A DNA stretch of 64,000 nt from Streptomyces sp. DG2A-72 (GTDB taxonomy: Bacteria; Actinomycetota; Actinomycetes; Streptomycetales; Streptomycetaceae): assembly GCF_030499575.1 (NCBI RefSeq), contig NZ_JASTLC010000001.1, positions 1,488,001-1,552,000 on the forward strand. Direction: 5' to 3'. Below are positions 8,314-16,220 of the stretch, one piece after another (within the stretch, counting starts at the first letter, position 1; every line of letters begins with the position of its first letter). The notes under the pieces are model-generated. The model was not told the origin of the DNA. It saw only the letters and a program-made list of their open reading frames with translations, and searched no databases. The translations under genes were made by a program, and so were the position numbers.

Positions 8314-9840
8314 TCACGCAGCCTCACTCCGATCCGCCGCCATCCCCACCGCATCCAACAAAGCCGTCCCGACAATCAAATCCGCCCCACCGAACTCCGG
8401 ATCATCAAGCTCAGCCCCGTCATCCACGGCGAACAGCAACTTCTCCTCCCCCTGCCGATACGCCGTACCAACAGGCGGACTGGCCGCATGAACAGCCAAC
8501 AGGGCCACCAGATAAGGCAACGCAGGATCCAGCCGACGCGCGTCGACAAGCAGCCCCGACAACCGCCGAGGCGCATCCGCAGGCAGATCAAGCAGCTCCA
8601 TGGCGGCAGCCAGTTGCTCCTCACTGAACCGACTGTCATCCGGCGTGGCAATGAGATCCGGCTCAGGCATCTCCGCACCGAGATGCTCCCGCTCCACCGG
8701 CGGAGTCAGCAGTATGTCCACAAGGTCCCCCACCCGAACGGAAACCGGAGTACGCAACCCCGTCCCGCGAGCGAAGAACGCATCCGTGACCCGAACCGCC
8801 CGCTCCAGCTCCAACGGCAGCACCGGCGCGACAAGATGCCCGTACAGATCGATCCCCGACGACGCCATCGGCGTGGCGAACGCCTGCCGGTCCTGCTCCG
8901 CCCGGAACAGCGGCCCGGCCTCCAGCAGTCGCGACTGCAACTGCGTATGCCGTCGAATGCAGTCCTTCACGATGTCGACCAGCTCGGCCGCACGCCGCTT
9001 TTGTTCGGGGTCCTCGGACTCGTCCCGCGCCTTGCGGATGTTCGTGAGGATCGCGTTCTCGTGCCGATAGCGGTCGGCGACATGCTCAAGGGCCTCGGCG
9101 ATCATGTCGGGTACGGCGCTGAGCCAGTCGACGGCCCGCACATTGCGCCGGGTGGCATCCAGCGCCCGCCGCAGCGTCTCGGAGTACTGCACGGTCCGAT
9201 ACCGGGCCTGCTCGGCGGCGAGCTGCGCATCCGCGAGCCGCCCTCGGCTGATCAGCACCTCGAGCTTGACCTCGGCGGCGATCTGGGCGCTGGTGACGTC
9301 GGTGTCGAGGGCGCCCACCAGCACATTGACGGCTTCGTCCGTCGTACGGAGATAGACGCTGCCGCCGGGCCCCGGCACCTCCTCGATCAGCTTGAAGTCG
9401 TAGTCCCGCCGGACATACGTACCGTCCGGCGCGAAGGTCCCGTAAACTGCGCGAAAGCCGCGATCGACGCTGCCGACGTTGATCAGGTTCTCCAGCACCC
9501 ACCGGGCCACCCGCTCATGCTCGACGACGGGCCGCTGCGGGGCCTGCGCGGCGATACGCGGGATGAGCCGGGCGACGATCTGGTCGTGGTCGGCGCCGGT
9601 GTCGAAGTCCATGTTCAGCGTGACGAGGTCGATGGCTGAGAGGGCGACCTCGGCCATGCCGTACACCGAGTACTCGCCCGCGAGGTTGGCCTTGCGGGCG
9701 TCCAGGTCGTGCAGCGGCGCGGTGCAGGCGAGCGCGCGCAGCCGCCGCGCCAGTCCCTCGTCGGCGGCCGGGCCCAGAGCTGGGCGCGGCCCCGCGGTGA
9801 ACTGGGGCGGAACACGGTCCGTCGATGCAGGCGAAGTCAC
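8314..9840 (-). CDS. MukF/JetA-like kleisin subunit of the condensin-like complex
   Basis: The 508-residue protein is first in the three-gene operon. Its N-terminal third (about 20-200) looks like paired winged-helix units with a beta-hairpin segment (GTYVRRDYDFKLIEEV). The middle (about 200-330) is a helical bundle with heptad-like helices (SRGRLADAQLAAEQARYRTV). The C-terminal part is acidic and ends in another small domain. This follows MukF/MksF/JetA kleisins, which bridge the SMC heads. The start is set at GTG 9840, where the family-like sequence begins. A TTG at 9870 in the same frame has no ribosome site. A TAGTCT hexamer ends seven bases before the GTG, so the message may be leaderless. 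Confidence 0.6.
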   Translation of the reverse strand: MTSPASTDRVPPQFTAGPRPALGPAADEGLARRLRALACTAPLHDLDARKANLAGEYSVYGMAEVALSAIDLVTLNMDFDTGADHDQIVARLIPRIAAQAPQRPVVEHERVARWVLENLINVGSVDRGFRAVYGTFAPDGTYVRRDYDFKLIEEVPGPGGSVYLRTTDEAVNVLVGALDTDVTSAQIAAEVKLEVLISRGRLADAQLAAEQARYRTVQYSETLRRALDATRRNVRAVDWLSAVPDMIAEALEHVADRYRHENAILTNIRKARDESEDPEQKRRAAELVDIVKDCIRRHTQLQSRLLEAGPLFRAEQDRQAFATPMASSGIDLYGHLVAPVLPLELERAVRVTDAFFARGTGLRTPVSVRVGDLVDILLTPPVEREHLGAEMPEPDLIATPDDSRFSEEQLAAAMELLDLPADAPRRLSGLLVDARRLDPALPYLVALLAVHAASPPVGTAYRQGEEKLLFAVDDGAELDDPEFGGADLIVGTALLDAVGMAADRSEAA

Positions 9841-9927
9841 GGTGCACAGACTAAGTCCTCGGTCTGACAACGCCCCAAACGACTCAGATGCGCCCCGGCG
9901 TCACGGTTGTCACACCCCCAGGACCTG

Positions 9928-10623
9928 CTAGCCGTCCTCGCCCACCCGCCGCCGATACACCTCGACCACCCGCTCCAGCGAGTCGTCGAGATAGACCGCG
10001 AGCAGCTTCTCGGCCTCGACCGGCTCGCCTGCCTGCAGCGCCTGGAGGATCTGCACATTGCGCGCCAGGTACGGCTCGTGCAGCCGCCTCGGGTCGTCCA
10101 CGACATGGAACGCCAGCCGCAGCTCGGCGAAGACGCTCCGCATCAGCTCGTCGGTGCGCTCGCTGCCGGCGAGCGAGACCAGCTCCCGGTGGAAGTGGAT
10201 GTTGGCCGTACCCAGCCCTTTCCAGTCACCTTCGCGCACCGCCCGCTGCCCCTCGGCGACGGCCTCCGCGAGCCCGTCCAGCGCGTACGGCGGTTCGCCG
10301 AGCCCTCGGACGACGGCGCACTCGACCAGGCCGCGGGTGCGGTAGATGTCCTCGACGTCCTCGACGGTCAGCACCCGGACGAAGACGCCCCGGTTCAGCT
10401 CGTGGACGAGCAGCCGTTCATGGGTGAGCAGCCGGAACGCCTCACGCAGCGTGTTGCGGGAGACGCCGAGCGCGCCGCCGATGCTGTCTTCCGACAGCCG
10501 CGTCCCGGGCGGGAAATAGCCCTCGGCGATCCGGCTCCTGAGGATGTCCGAGACCCGTTCGGCGGTGCTGGTGCGCCCGAGGAGGGCGCGGTCGTCGGCC
10601 AGTCCCGACAGTTGCTCTGCCAT
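9928..10623 (-). CDS. GntR-family (FadR/FCD-type) repressor of the 5-oxoproline cluster
   Basis: The 231-residue regulator has an N-terminal GntR winged helix (about 20-85, with LSEDSIGGALGVSRNTLREA as the recognition region) and a C-terminal all-helical FCD ligand domain (about 95-225). The FCD metal/ligand positions include the His pair in NIHFHREL. It is transcribed away from the MFS-DUF1445-pxpABC operon. A perfect 8-1-8 palindrome lies between the two starts, 50 bases from this gene, so autorepression and control of the operon are likely. FCD regulators typically respond to organic acids, and the operon points to 5-oxoproline or D-glutamate (inference). Confidence 0.85.
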   Translation of the reverse strand: MAEQLSGLADDRALLGRTSTAERVSDILRSRIAEGYFPPGTRLSEDSIGGALGVSRNTLREAFRLLTHERLLVHELNRGVFVRVLTVEDVEDIYRTRGLVECAVVRGLGEPPYALDGLAEAVAEGQRAVREGDWKGLGTANIHFHRELVSLAGSERTDELMRSVFAELRLAFHVVDDPRRLHEPYLARNVQILQALQAGEPVEAEKLLAVYLDDSLERVVEVYRRRVGEDG

Positions 10624-10672
10624 GCCCGGAATTCAACCGCAGACACAAGAACGAAACAACATGGGTATTGAG

Positions 10673-10689
10673 GGATCGTTGAACGATCC
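10673..10689. promoter_or_regulatory. perfect palindrome, likely GntR operator
   Basis: GGATCGTTGAACGATCC is a perfect inverted repeat with 8-base arms around one central G. It lies in the 176-base divergent spacer, 50 bases from the regulator start and 111 bases from the transporter start. Size, symmetry and position match operators of FadR/GntR repressors. Confidence 0.65.
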
Positions 10690-10799
10690 TCTACGTTGCT
10701 ACGAACGGCGCCGCCGTCCCGCTCACGACGGCGCCGACGGCTTCCGCACGGCCCGGCTCGGTCCTCACGCACCCTCCGTCCTCCCTCTGCGAGGTGCCC

Positions 10800-12101
10800 A
10801 TGAGCACGACCCCTCCACCGCAGGCCCTGACCAGCGACGCACACCCGGCCACAGATGAACGCACCGCCGACGACGGCGCGTTGGGCTGGCTGCGCGCCCT
10901 GGGTCCGCGCGGCCGCCGCGCCTTCGCCGGCGCGTTCGGCGGCTATGCCCTCGACTCCTACGACTACTTCACGCTGCCGCTGAGCATGGTCGCGCTGGCC
11001 GCGTACTTCGGCCTGAACAGCGGCCAGACCGGCCTGTTCACCACCGTGACGCTGCTGGCGTCCGGTATCGGCGGCGCCCTCGCGGGGGTGATGGCCGACC
11101 GGTTCGGCCGGGTCAGGGCGCTGATGATCACGGTGATCACCTACGCGGTCTTCACCGTCGCCTGCGGTTTCGCCCCCAACTTCGAGTCCCTGCTGGTCTT
11201 CCGCGCCCTCCAGGGCCTCGGCTTCGGCGGCGAGTGGGCGGTCGGCGCGATCCTGGTCGCCGAGTACGCGAGCGCCAAGCACCGGGGCCGCACGCTCGGC
11301 GCGATCCAGAGCTCCTGGGCGGTCGGCTGGGCGCTGGCCGCGATCATGTACACGCTGGTGTTCTCGGTCCTGGACGACGATCTGGCCTGGCGCGTGATGT
11401 TCTGGACCGGAGCGCTGCCCGCGCTGCTCGTCGTCTGGATGAGGCGCCGGGTGCAGGACGCTCCCGAGGCGATAGCGGTACGCCGGAAGAGCGCGGGCAA
11501 GGGTTCCTTCAAGGCGATCTTCAAACCCGGTCTGCTGCGCACCACGATCTTCGCGATGCTGCTGTCCACCGGGGTCCAGGGCGGCTACTACACGCTGGCC
11601 ACCTGGGTGCCGACGTACCTGAAGACCGATCGCGGCCTGTCGGTCGTCAACACCGGCGGCTATCTGACGTTCCTGATCTCCGGCGCCTTCCTCGGCTATC
11701 TGACCGGCGGTTACCTCACCGACCGGCTCGGCCGCCGGCGCAACATCTGGCTCTTCGCGCTGCTGTCCGCGGTCTGCATCGTGGCGTACGGGAACATCCC
11801 GAGCGGCGCCAACACCCTGCTCCTGGTGCTCGGTTTCCCGCTCGGGTTCTGTATGTCGGCGATCTTCAGCGGCTTCGGTTCCTTCCTGAGCGAGCTGTAC
11901 CCGACCGCGGTGCGCGGCGCGGGACAGGGCTTCACCTACAACGCCGGTCGCGCCGTGGGCGCCGTCTTCCCCACGACCGTCGGCTTCCTGGCCGACAGCT
12001 GGGGTGTGGGCGGAGCGCTGGTCTTCGGGGCGATCGGCTACGGGGTGGCCGCGCTGGCGCTGCTCGGGCTGCCGGAGACGCGCGGGAAGGAGCTGGAGTG
12101 A
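10800..12101 (+). CDS. MFS transporter of the 5-oxoproline cluster
   Basis: The 433-residue protein has 12 predicted membrane helices and classic MFS signatures: [13 protein letters not shown] in the loop after helix 2, the [12 protein letters not shown] motif of the sugar/organic-acid porter families, and [13 protein letters not shown] in the second half. Start ATG at 10800 follows GAGG. A GTG two codons earlier is less likely. It heads an operon whose next gene overlaps by four bases (GTGA), so the substrate is probably the compound handled downstream, such as 5-oxoproline, D-glutamate or a related carboxylate. Substrate is inferred from context only. Confidence 0.8.
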   Translation: MSTTPPPQALTSDAHPATDERTADDGALGWLRALGPRGRRAFAGAFGGYALDSYDYFTLPLSMVALAAYFGLNSGQTGLFTTVTLLASGIGGALAGVMADRFGRVRALMITVITYAVFTVACGFAPNFESLLVFRALQGLGFGGEWAVGAILVAEYASAKHRGRTLGAIQSSWAVGWALAAIMYTLVFSVLDDDLAWRVMFWTGALPALLVVWMRRRVQDAPEAIAVRRKSAGKGSFKAIFKPGLLRTTIFAMLLSTGVQGGYYTLATWVPTYLKTDRGLSVVNTGGYLTFLISGAFLGYLTGGYLTDRLGRRRNIWLFALLSAVCIVAYGNIPSGANTLLLVLGFPLGFCMSAIFSGFGSFLSELYPTAVRGAGQGFTYNAGRAVGAVFPTTVGFLADSWGVGGALVFGAIGYGVAALALLGLPETRGKELE

Positions 12102-12919
12102 ACCGCACGGAAGACCGCCCCTTGGCCCTCGTCGACGGGCACGCGCACGCGTGGAGCCCGAACAACGCCCGCACCCGTTTCCGCGCGGGTCTGACAGGTC
12201 CCACCGCCGGGGTCGCCGCAGGCCACACGCAGGCCAATCTGATCGCGGTGCCCGCGGACTGGGCGTACGACCTGGTGGTGTTCTGCCAGCGCAATCCCAA
12301 GCCGTGTCCGGTGCTCGACATCACGGATGCCGGTTCCTTCACGACGGTCCTCGCGGACGGCGCCGACCTGCGCACCGATCTGCCGCGCTACCGGGTGTGG
12401 GAGAACGGCGAGTTGGTGGACGAGCCGACGGATGTGCGCGGGCACTGGCGAGACGATCTGGTGTCGGTCCTGATCGGGTGCAGCTTCACCTTCGAGTGGG
12501 CGCTGGCCGAGGCGGGGGTCCCGATCCGCCACCTCGAACAGGGCCGCAACGTCCCGATGTACATGACCGGCCGTCAGTGCCGTCCGGCGGGGCGGCTGCA
12601 CGGCCCGCTGGTGGTGTCCATGCGCCCGGTGCCACCGGAACACCTGGCGGCGGCGATCCGGGAGAGCAGTCTGCTCCCTGCGGTGCACGGCAGCCCCGTG
12701 CACTGCGGCGATCCGTCGGGTCTCGGCATCGACGACCTCGGCCGTCCCGACTTCGGCGATCCGGTGGACATCGCCCCGGACGACATCCCGGTGTTCTGGG
12801 CCTGCGGAGTGACTCCGCAGGCCGCGGTGATGGCGTCGCGACCGCCGTTCGCCATCACCCACGCACCGGGGCAGATGTTCCTCACCGACGCCCGCGACGA
12901 GCAGTTCCGCGTGGCGTGA
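12098..12919 (+). CDS. DUF1445 putative hydro-lyase (D-glutamate cyclase-like)
   Basis: The 273-residue protein belongs to the DUF1445/YcsI family ([42 protein letters not shown] and ITHAPGQMF blocks). A mammalian relative with this domain converts D-glutamate to 5-oxo-D-proline. Many bacteria place the gene beside pxpABC, as here. It may therefore make 5-oxoproline for the downstream 5-oxoprolinase, or remove D-glutamate (inference). GTG at 12098 overlaps the transporter stop as GTGA, so the two are translationally coupled. A 12-base tandem repeat begins at its stop codon and fills the gap to pxpA. Confidence 0.8.
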   Translation: MNRTEDRPLALVDGHAHAWSPNNARTRFRAGLTGPTAGVAAGHTQANLIAVPADWAYDLVVFCQRNPKPCPVLDITDAGSFTTVLADGADLRTDLPRYRVWENGELVDEPTDVRGHWRDDLVSVLIGCSFTFEWALAEAGVPIRHLEQGRNVPMYMTGRQCRPAGRLHGPLVVSMRPVPPEHLAAAIRESSLLPAVHGSPVHCGDPSGLGIDDLGRPDFGDPVDIAPDDIPVFWACGVTPQAAVMASRPPFAITHAPGQMFLTDARDEQFRVA

Positions 12920-12988
12920 GCAGTGGCGAGAGCAGTGGCAAGAGCAGTGGCCTGAGCACTGGCATGAACAGCGGCATGAACACCAGAG
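12917..12988 (+). repeat. 12-base tandem repeat between DUF1445 gene and pxpA
   Basis: Six consecutive 12-base units start at the stop codon of the DUF1445 gene: TGAGCAGTGGCG, AGAGCAGTGGCA, AGAGCAGTGGCC, TGAGCACTGGCA, TGAACAGCGGCA and a degenerate TGAACACCAGAG. Unit length is a multiple of three. The array spans the whole intergenic gap and ends eight bases before the pxpA start. Confidence 0.85.
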
Positions 12989-12995
12989 GGGACCG

Positions 12996-13754
12996 ATGAC
13001 CGCGATCGATCTGAACGCCGACCTCGGCGAGGGCTTCGGCCGTTGGCGGCTCACCGACGACGAGCAGTTGCTGTCCGTCGTCACCAGCGCCAACGTGGCC
13101 TGCGGCTTCCACGCCGGGGACGCGGTCACCATGCGGCGCGTGTGCGAGCTGGCGGCCGAGCGCGGGGTACGGATCGGGGCACAGGTCGCCTACCGGGATC
13201 TGGCGGGGTTCGGGCGGCGCGCGATGGACGTGCCGCCCGCCGAGCTGGCGGCCGAAGTGGCGTACCAGATCGGCGCCCTGGAGGTGTTCGCGCGCGCGGC
13301 GGGCACGCGTGTGTCGTACGTCAAGCCACACGGCGCGCTCTACAACCGCGTCGTCCACGACGCGGAGCAGGCCGGCGCGGTCGTCGACGGCGTGGTCCTC
13401 GCGGACGCCTCGCTGCCCGTGCTCGGGCTGCCGGGCTCCCGGCTGCTGGAGCTTGCCGGTAAGGCCGGACTCCCGGCGGTCACAGAGGCGTTCGCGGACC
13501 GCGCGTACACCGAGAAGGGCACGCTCGTCCCGCGCGGGCAGGACGGCGCCGTGGTCACCGACCCGGACACCGTCGTGGAACGCTCGGTGGGGCTGGCCCG
13601 CTTCGGCGTCGTCACGTCCCACTCCGGGGCGCGGATCGAAGTACGGGCCCAGTCCTTGTGCCTGCACGGCGACACCCCCGGCGCGGTGGAGCTGACCCGC
13701 CGGGTCCGGGAGAGACTCCAGGAGTCGGGTGTCCGGGTGGAGGCCTTCGTATGA
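12996..13754 (+). CDS. pxpA: 5-oxoprolinase subunit A (LamB/YcsF family)
   Basis: The 252-residue protein is a full-length LamB/YcsF member. It opens with the hallmark DLNADLGEGFG and carries ANVACGFHAGD, YVKPHGALYN and AFADRAYTEKGTLVPRG, all conserved in PxpA. PxpA works with PxpB and PxpC in ATP-dependent opening of 5-oxoproline to glutamate. ATG at 12996 follows AGGGGA. The next gene overlaps by four bases (ATGA), giving tight A-B-C coupling. Confidence 0.93.
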   Translation: MTAIDLNADLGEGFGRWRLTDDEQLLSVVTSANVACGFHAGDAVTMRRVCELAAERGVRIGAQVAYRDLAGFGRRAMDVPPAELAAEVAYQIGALEVFARAAGTRVSYVKPHGALYNRVVHDAEQAGAVVDGVVLADASLPVLGLPGSRLLELAGKAGLPAVTEAFADRAYTEKGTLVPRGQDGAVVTDPDTVVERSVGLARFGVVTSHSGARIEVRAQSLCLHGDTPGAVELTRRVRERLQESGVRVEAFV

Positions 13755-14368
13755 GGGTGCTGCCTGTCGGTGACGGCGCCCTGCTCGTCGAGGTCGCTTC
13801 CGGGGACGAGGCACAGGCCCTGCACGCGGAGCTGCTGCGGCGCCGCGCGGAGGGCTCTCTCTCCGTGGGCGAGATCGTCCCCGCGGCCCGTACGGTCCTC
13901 CTCGACGGCCTCGCCGACCCGACCCGGCTGGCCGCCGAGCTGACCGCCACCGAAGTGCCGCCCGCTCCCCCACGCGCGCGTGACGTGATCGAGCTCCCGG
14001 TGCGCTACGACGGTCCGGACCTGGCCGACGTGGCGGCGCACTGGGGTGTGCCCGAGCGGGAGGTGGCCCGTATCCACGCGGAGACCGAATTCCGCGTCGC
14101 CTTCTGCGGTTTCGCGCCCGGCTTCGGCTACCTGTCCGGTCTGCCGGAGCGCTACGACGTCCCACGCCGGGCCACGCCACGCACTGCCGTCCCGGCCGGT
14201 GCGGTGGGACTCGCGGGCCCCTACACCGGCGTCTACCCGCGCTCGTCGCCCGGTGGCTGGCAGCTGATCGGCACGACGGACGCCGTGCTGTGGGACCACG
14301 CGCGCGTGCCGGCCGCGCTGCTGTCACCGGGCACGCCCGTCCGTTTCGTGCCGGTGGGGCACTCATGA
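13751..14368 (+). CDS. pxpB: 5-oxoprolinase subunit B (allophanate hydrolase subunit 1-like)
   Basis: The 205-residue protein matches the AHS1/PxpB family: VGDGALLVEV at the N-terminus, ELPVRYDGPDL, then FCGFAPGFGYLSGLP and the YPRSSPGGWQLIG motif near the end. It forms the catalytic complex with PxpC and receives substrate from PxpA. The ATG overlaps the pxpA stop and the TGA overlaps the pxpC start, so the subunits are translated in coupled fashion. Length is normal for the family and no lesion is visible. Confidence 0.93.
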   Translation: MRVLPVGDGALLVEVASGDEAQALHAELLRRRAEGSLSVGEIVPAARTVLLDGLADPTRLAAELTATEVPPAPPRARDVIELPVRYDGPDLADVAAHWGVPEREVARIHAETEFRVAFCGFAPGFGYLSGLPERYDVPRRATPRTAVPAGAVGLAGPYTGVYPRSSPGGWQLIGTTDAVLWDHARVPAALLSPGTPVRFVPVGHS

Positions 14369-15234
14369 CGGACCGTGCGCTCGTCGTCGTACGGTCCGGT
14401 GCCCTGACCACCGTCCAGGACCGCGGGCGTCCCGGGCACGCCCACCTCGGCGTGCCCCGCTCCGGCGCCCTGGACGGGCCCGCGGCGGCCCTCGTCAACC
14501 GCCTCGTCGGCAATCCCCCCGAGGCCGCCGTCCTGGAAACCACGCTCAACGGCTGCGCCGTACGGCCTCGTTCGACGGTCACCGCGGCGGTCGGGGGCGC
14601 TCCCTGCCCCGTCAGGGTGGACGGCCGCCCGGTCGCCTGGGGCACACCGGTACGCATTCCGGCAGGGTCGGTGCTGGACATCGGCTCCGCCGTTTCCGGC
14701 GTACGCAGCTACCTCGCCGTCGCCGGCGGAATCGCCGTCGACCCCGTGCTCGGCAGCCGCTCCACCGACCTGCTCTCCGGCCTCGGCCCACCACCACTCA
14801 CGGACGGCACGGTGCTGCCCCTGGGACAGCCCCTCACGCCCCACGCGCGCGTGGACGCGGCCCCGCACCCGGCTCCCCCTGCCGAACTGATCCTGCACGT
14901 CACCCTCGGCCCACGCGACGACTGGTTCACCCAGGACGCGATCCGCGCCTTCACCGCACGGCCGTACCGCGTGTCCGCCTCCAGCAACCGCATCGGCCTA
15001 CGCACCGAAGGCCCCGCCCTGGAGCGAGCCCTCCCCGGCGAACTCCCCAGCGAGGGGATGGTGCTGGGCGCGGTCCAAGTACCCCCAGACGGCCGCCCAG
15101 TGATCTTCCTGGCCGACCACCCGACCACCGGGGGCTACCCAGTGATAGCGGTAGTCCGCACCCCCGACCTCCCACCCGCCGCCCAGGCAGCCCCCGGAAC
15201 TCCGGTCCGCTTCGTACCCGTACGCCGCCAATGA
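14365..15234 (+). CDS. pxpC: 5-oxoprolinase subunit C (allophanate hydrolase subunit 2-like)
   Basis: The 289-residue protein fits the AHS2/PxpC family: TVQDRGRPGHAHLGVPRSGA and LDGPAA near the start, the SYLAVAGGI block, GSRSTDLLSG, and a C-terminal LADHPTTGGYPVIAVV motif. It completes the PxpABC complex and ends the operon. Start ATG at 14365 overlaps the pxpB stop. An interspersed hairpin repeat lies 47 bases downstream and may help end transcription before the convergent SGNH hydrolase gene. Confidence 0.93.
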   Translation: MTDRALVVVRSGALTTVQDRGRPGHAHLGVPRSGALDGPAAALVNRLVGNPPEAAVLETTLNGCAVRPRSTVTAAVGGAPCPVRVDGRPVAWGTPVRIPAGSVLDIGSAVSGVRSYLAVAGGIAVDPVLGSRSTDLLSGLGPPPLTDGTVLPLGQPLTPHARVDAAPHPAPPAELILHVTLGPRDDWFTQDAIRAFTARPYRVSASSNRIGLRTEGPALERALPGELPSEGMVLGAVQVPPDGRPVIFLADHPTTGGYPVIAVVRTPDLPPAAQAAPGTPVRFVPVRRQ

Positions 15235-15280
15235 CCCCTGCGTGTCACCGTCGGGGCCTTACAAACGCCGGCTGCGAATC

Positions 15281-15334
15281 GCGCCCCATTAGGGGCGCGG
15301 GGAACTGCGCGACCAGCCACAACGAACCCGCAGC
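15281..15334 (+). repeat. Streptomyces interspersed repeat, copy 2
   Basis: GCGCCCC, loop ATTA and GGGGCGC form the same 7-bp hairpin as copy 1, followed by the same GGGGAACTGCGCGACCAGCC tail. It lies between convergent genes (pxpC and the SGNH hydrolase), where the hairpin could serve as a two-way transcription barrier. Confidence 0.75.
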
Positions 15335-15359
15335 TCCGAACGGCGCCCACCCGCCCCGG

Positions 15360-16220
15360 CTACGCCGCATCAGGCTCCGGCCGCTGCTCCAGCTCCATCG
15401 ACAGCGCCGCCAACGCAGCGGACACCGCGTGCGCCGCCCGCAGATCGAGCTTCGCACTCGTCCCGCGCGCACGGTGCCGCATCTCGTCGGCGGCCAGCGT
15501 CAACAGGTTGGGCAACAGATCGGTGCACCGCCGGATCACCCAAGCCGTGCCCGCCGTGGCCAGCCACAGCAGGCTCGCCGACTTGGTCGGCGGTGCGAAC
15601 TCCGGCACGGGCGAGGGCGCGAACCCCTTCGCGACACCCCTCTCGGCCAGCAGCCCGTGGAACCGCAGCGCCAGTTCCCGGTGCCCCCGCTCGCTGGGGT
15701 GCAGCCGGTCCGCGCTCCAGATCGCGCGGTCCTGGGCCCACTCCTCCTCGGCGGCGTGCAGATGCACCGCCCCGTAGCGCTCGGACAGCGCGTGGACCAC
15801 CGTGTTGACCGCGCGCTGCCTCCGAGCCAGCGGGCGGGCCAGTGATCCCGGCAGCCTCAGCATCGAACCGGGGTCGGGCAGACAGGCGGTGAGGACGATC
15901 GTGCCCTGGGCGGCGAAGGCCGCGTACACCTTGTCGAGCCGTTCGGCCACGGCGTGGATGTCGAAGGTGTAGCGCAGCGTGTCGTTGACGCCGATGACGA
16001 CGGACGCCACGTCGGGCCGCAGGTCCAGCGCGGCGGGCAGCTGACGTTCCAGCACATCACGCGTCTGCGCCCCGCTCACGGCGAGGTTGGTGAACTGCGC
16101 GGGCTCCACACTGAGCCCGTCGGCGAGCAGCGCGGCCCAGCCGCGCCAGACCTTCCCGACGGGATCGCCCACCCCTTCGGTGAGCGAATCCCCGAGGGAG
16201 ACGAAACGCAGCGGTCTCAT
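15360..16220 (-). CDS. SGNH/GDSL-type hydrolase
   Basis: The 286-residue protein has all SGNH blocks: GDSLTEGVGD with the nucleophile Ser near residue 12, the oxyanion Gly in LAVSGAQT, GVND, and the catalytic Asp/His in DRLHPSERGH. It should be a cytoplasmic or loosely associated esterase/acylhydrolase, since no signal peptide is seen. Its ATG overlaps the stop of the upstream glycosyltransferase (ATGA), so it is the third gene of a coupled glycosyltransferase-glycosyltransferase-hydrolase operon. It may deacylate or acylate the glycan or glycolipid product (inference). Confidence 0.85.
   Translation of the reverse strand: MRPLRFVSLGDSLTEGVGDPVGKVWRGWAALLADGLSVEPAQFTNLAVSGAQTRDVLERQLPAALDLRPDVASVVIGVNDTLRYTFDIHAVAERLDKVYAAFAAQGTIVLTACLPDPGSMLRLPGSLARPLARRQRAVNTVVHALSERYGAVHLHAAEEEWAQDRAIWSADRLHPSERGHRELALRFHGLLAERGVAKGFAPSPVPEFAPPTKSASLLWLATAGTAWVIRRCTDLLPNLLTLAADEMRHRARGTSAKLDLRAAHAVSAALAALSMELEQRPEPDAA

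Noticed and set aside
12917..12988. Possible CRISPR-like array
   Set aside because: Units are 12 bases, directly tandem, with no spacers and no cas genes. It is a simple minisatellite.
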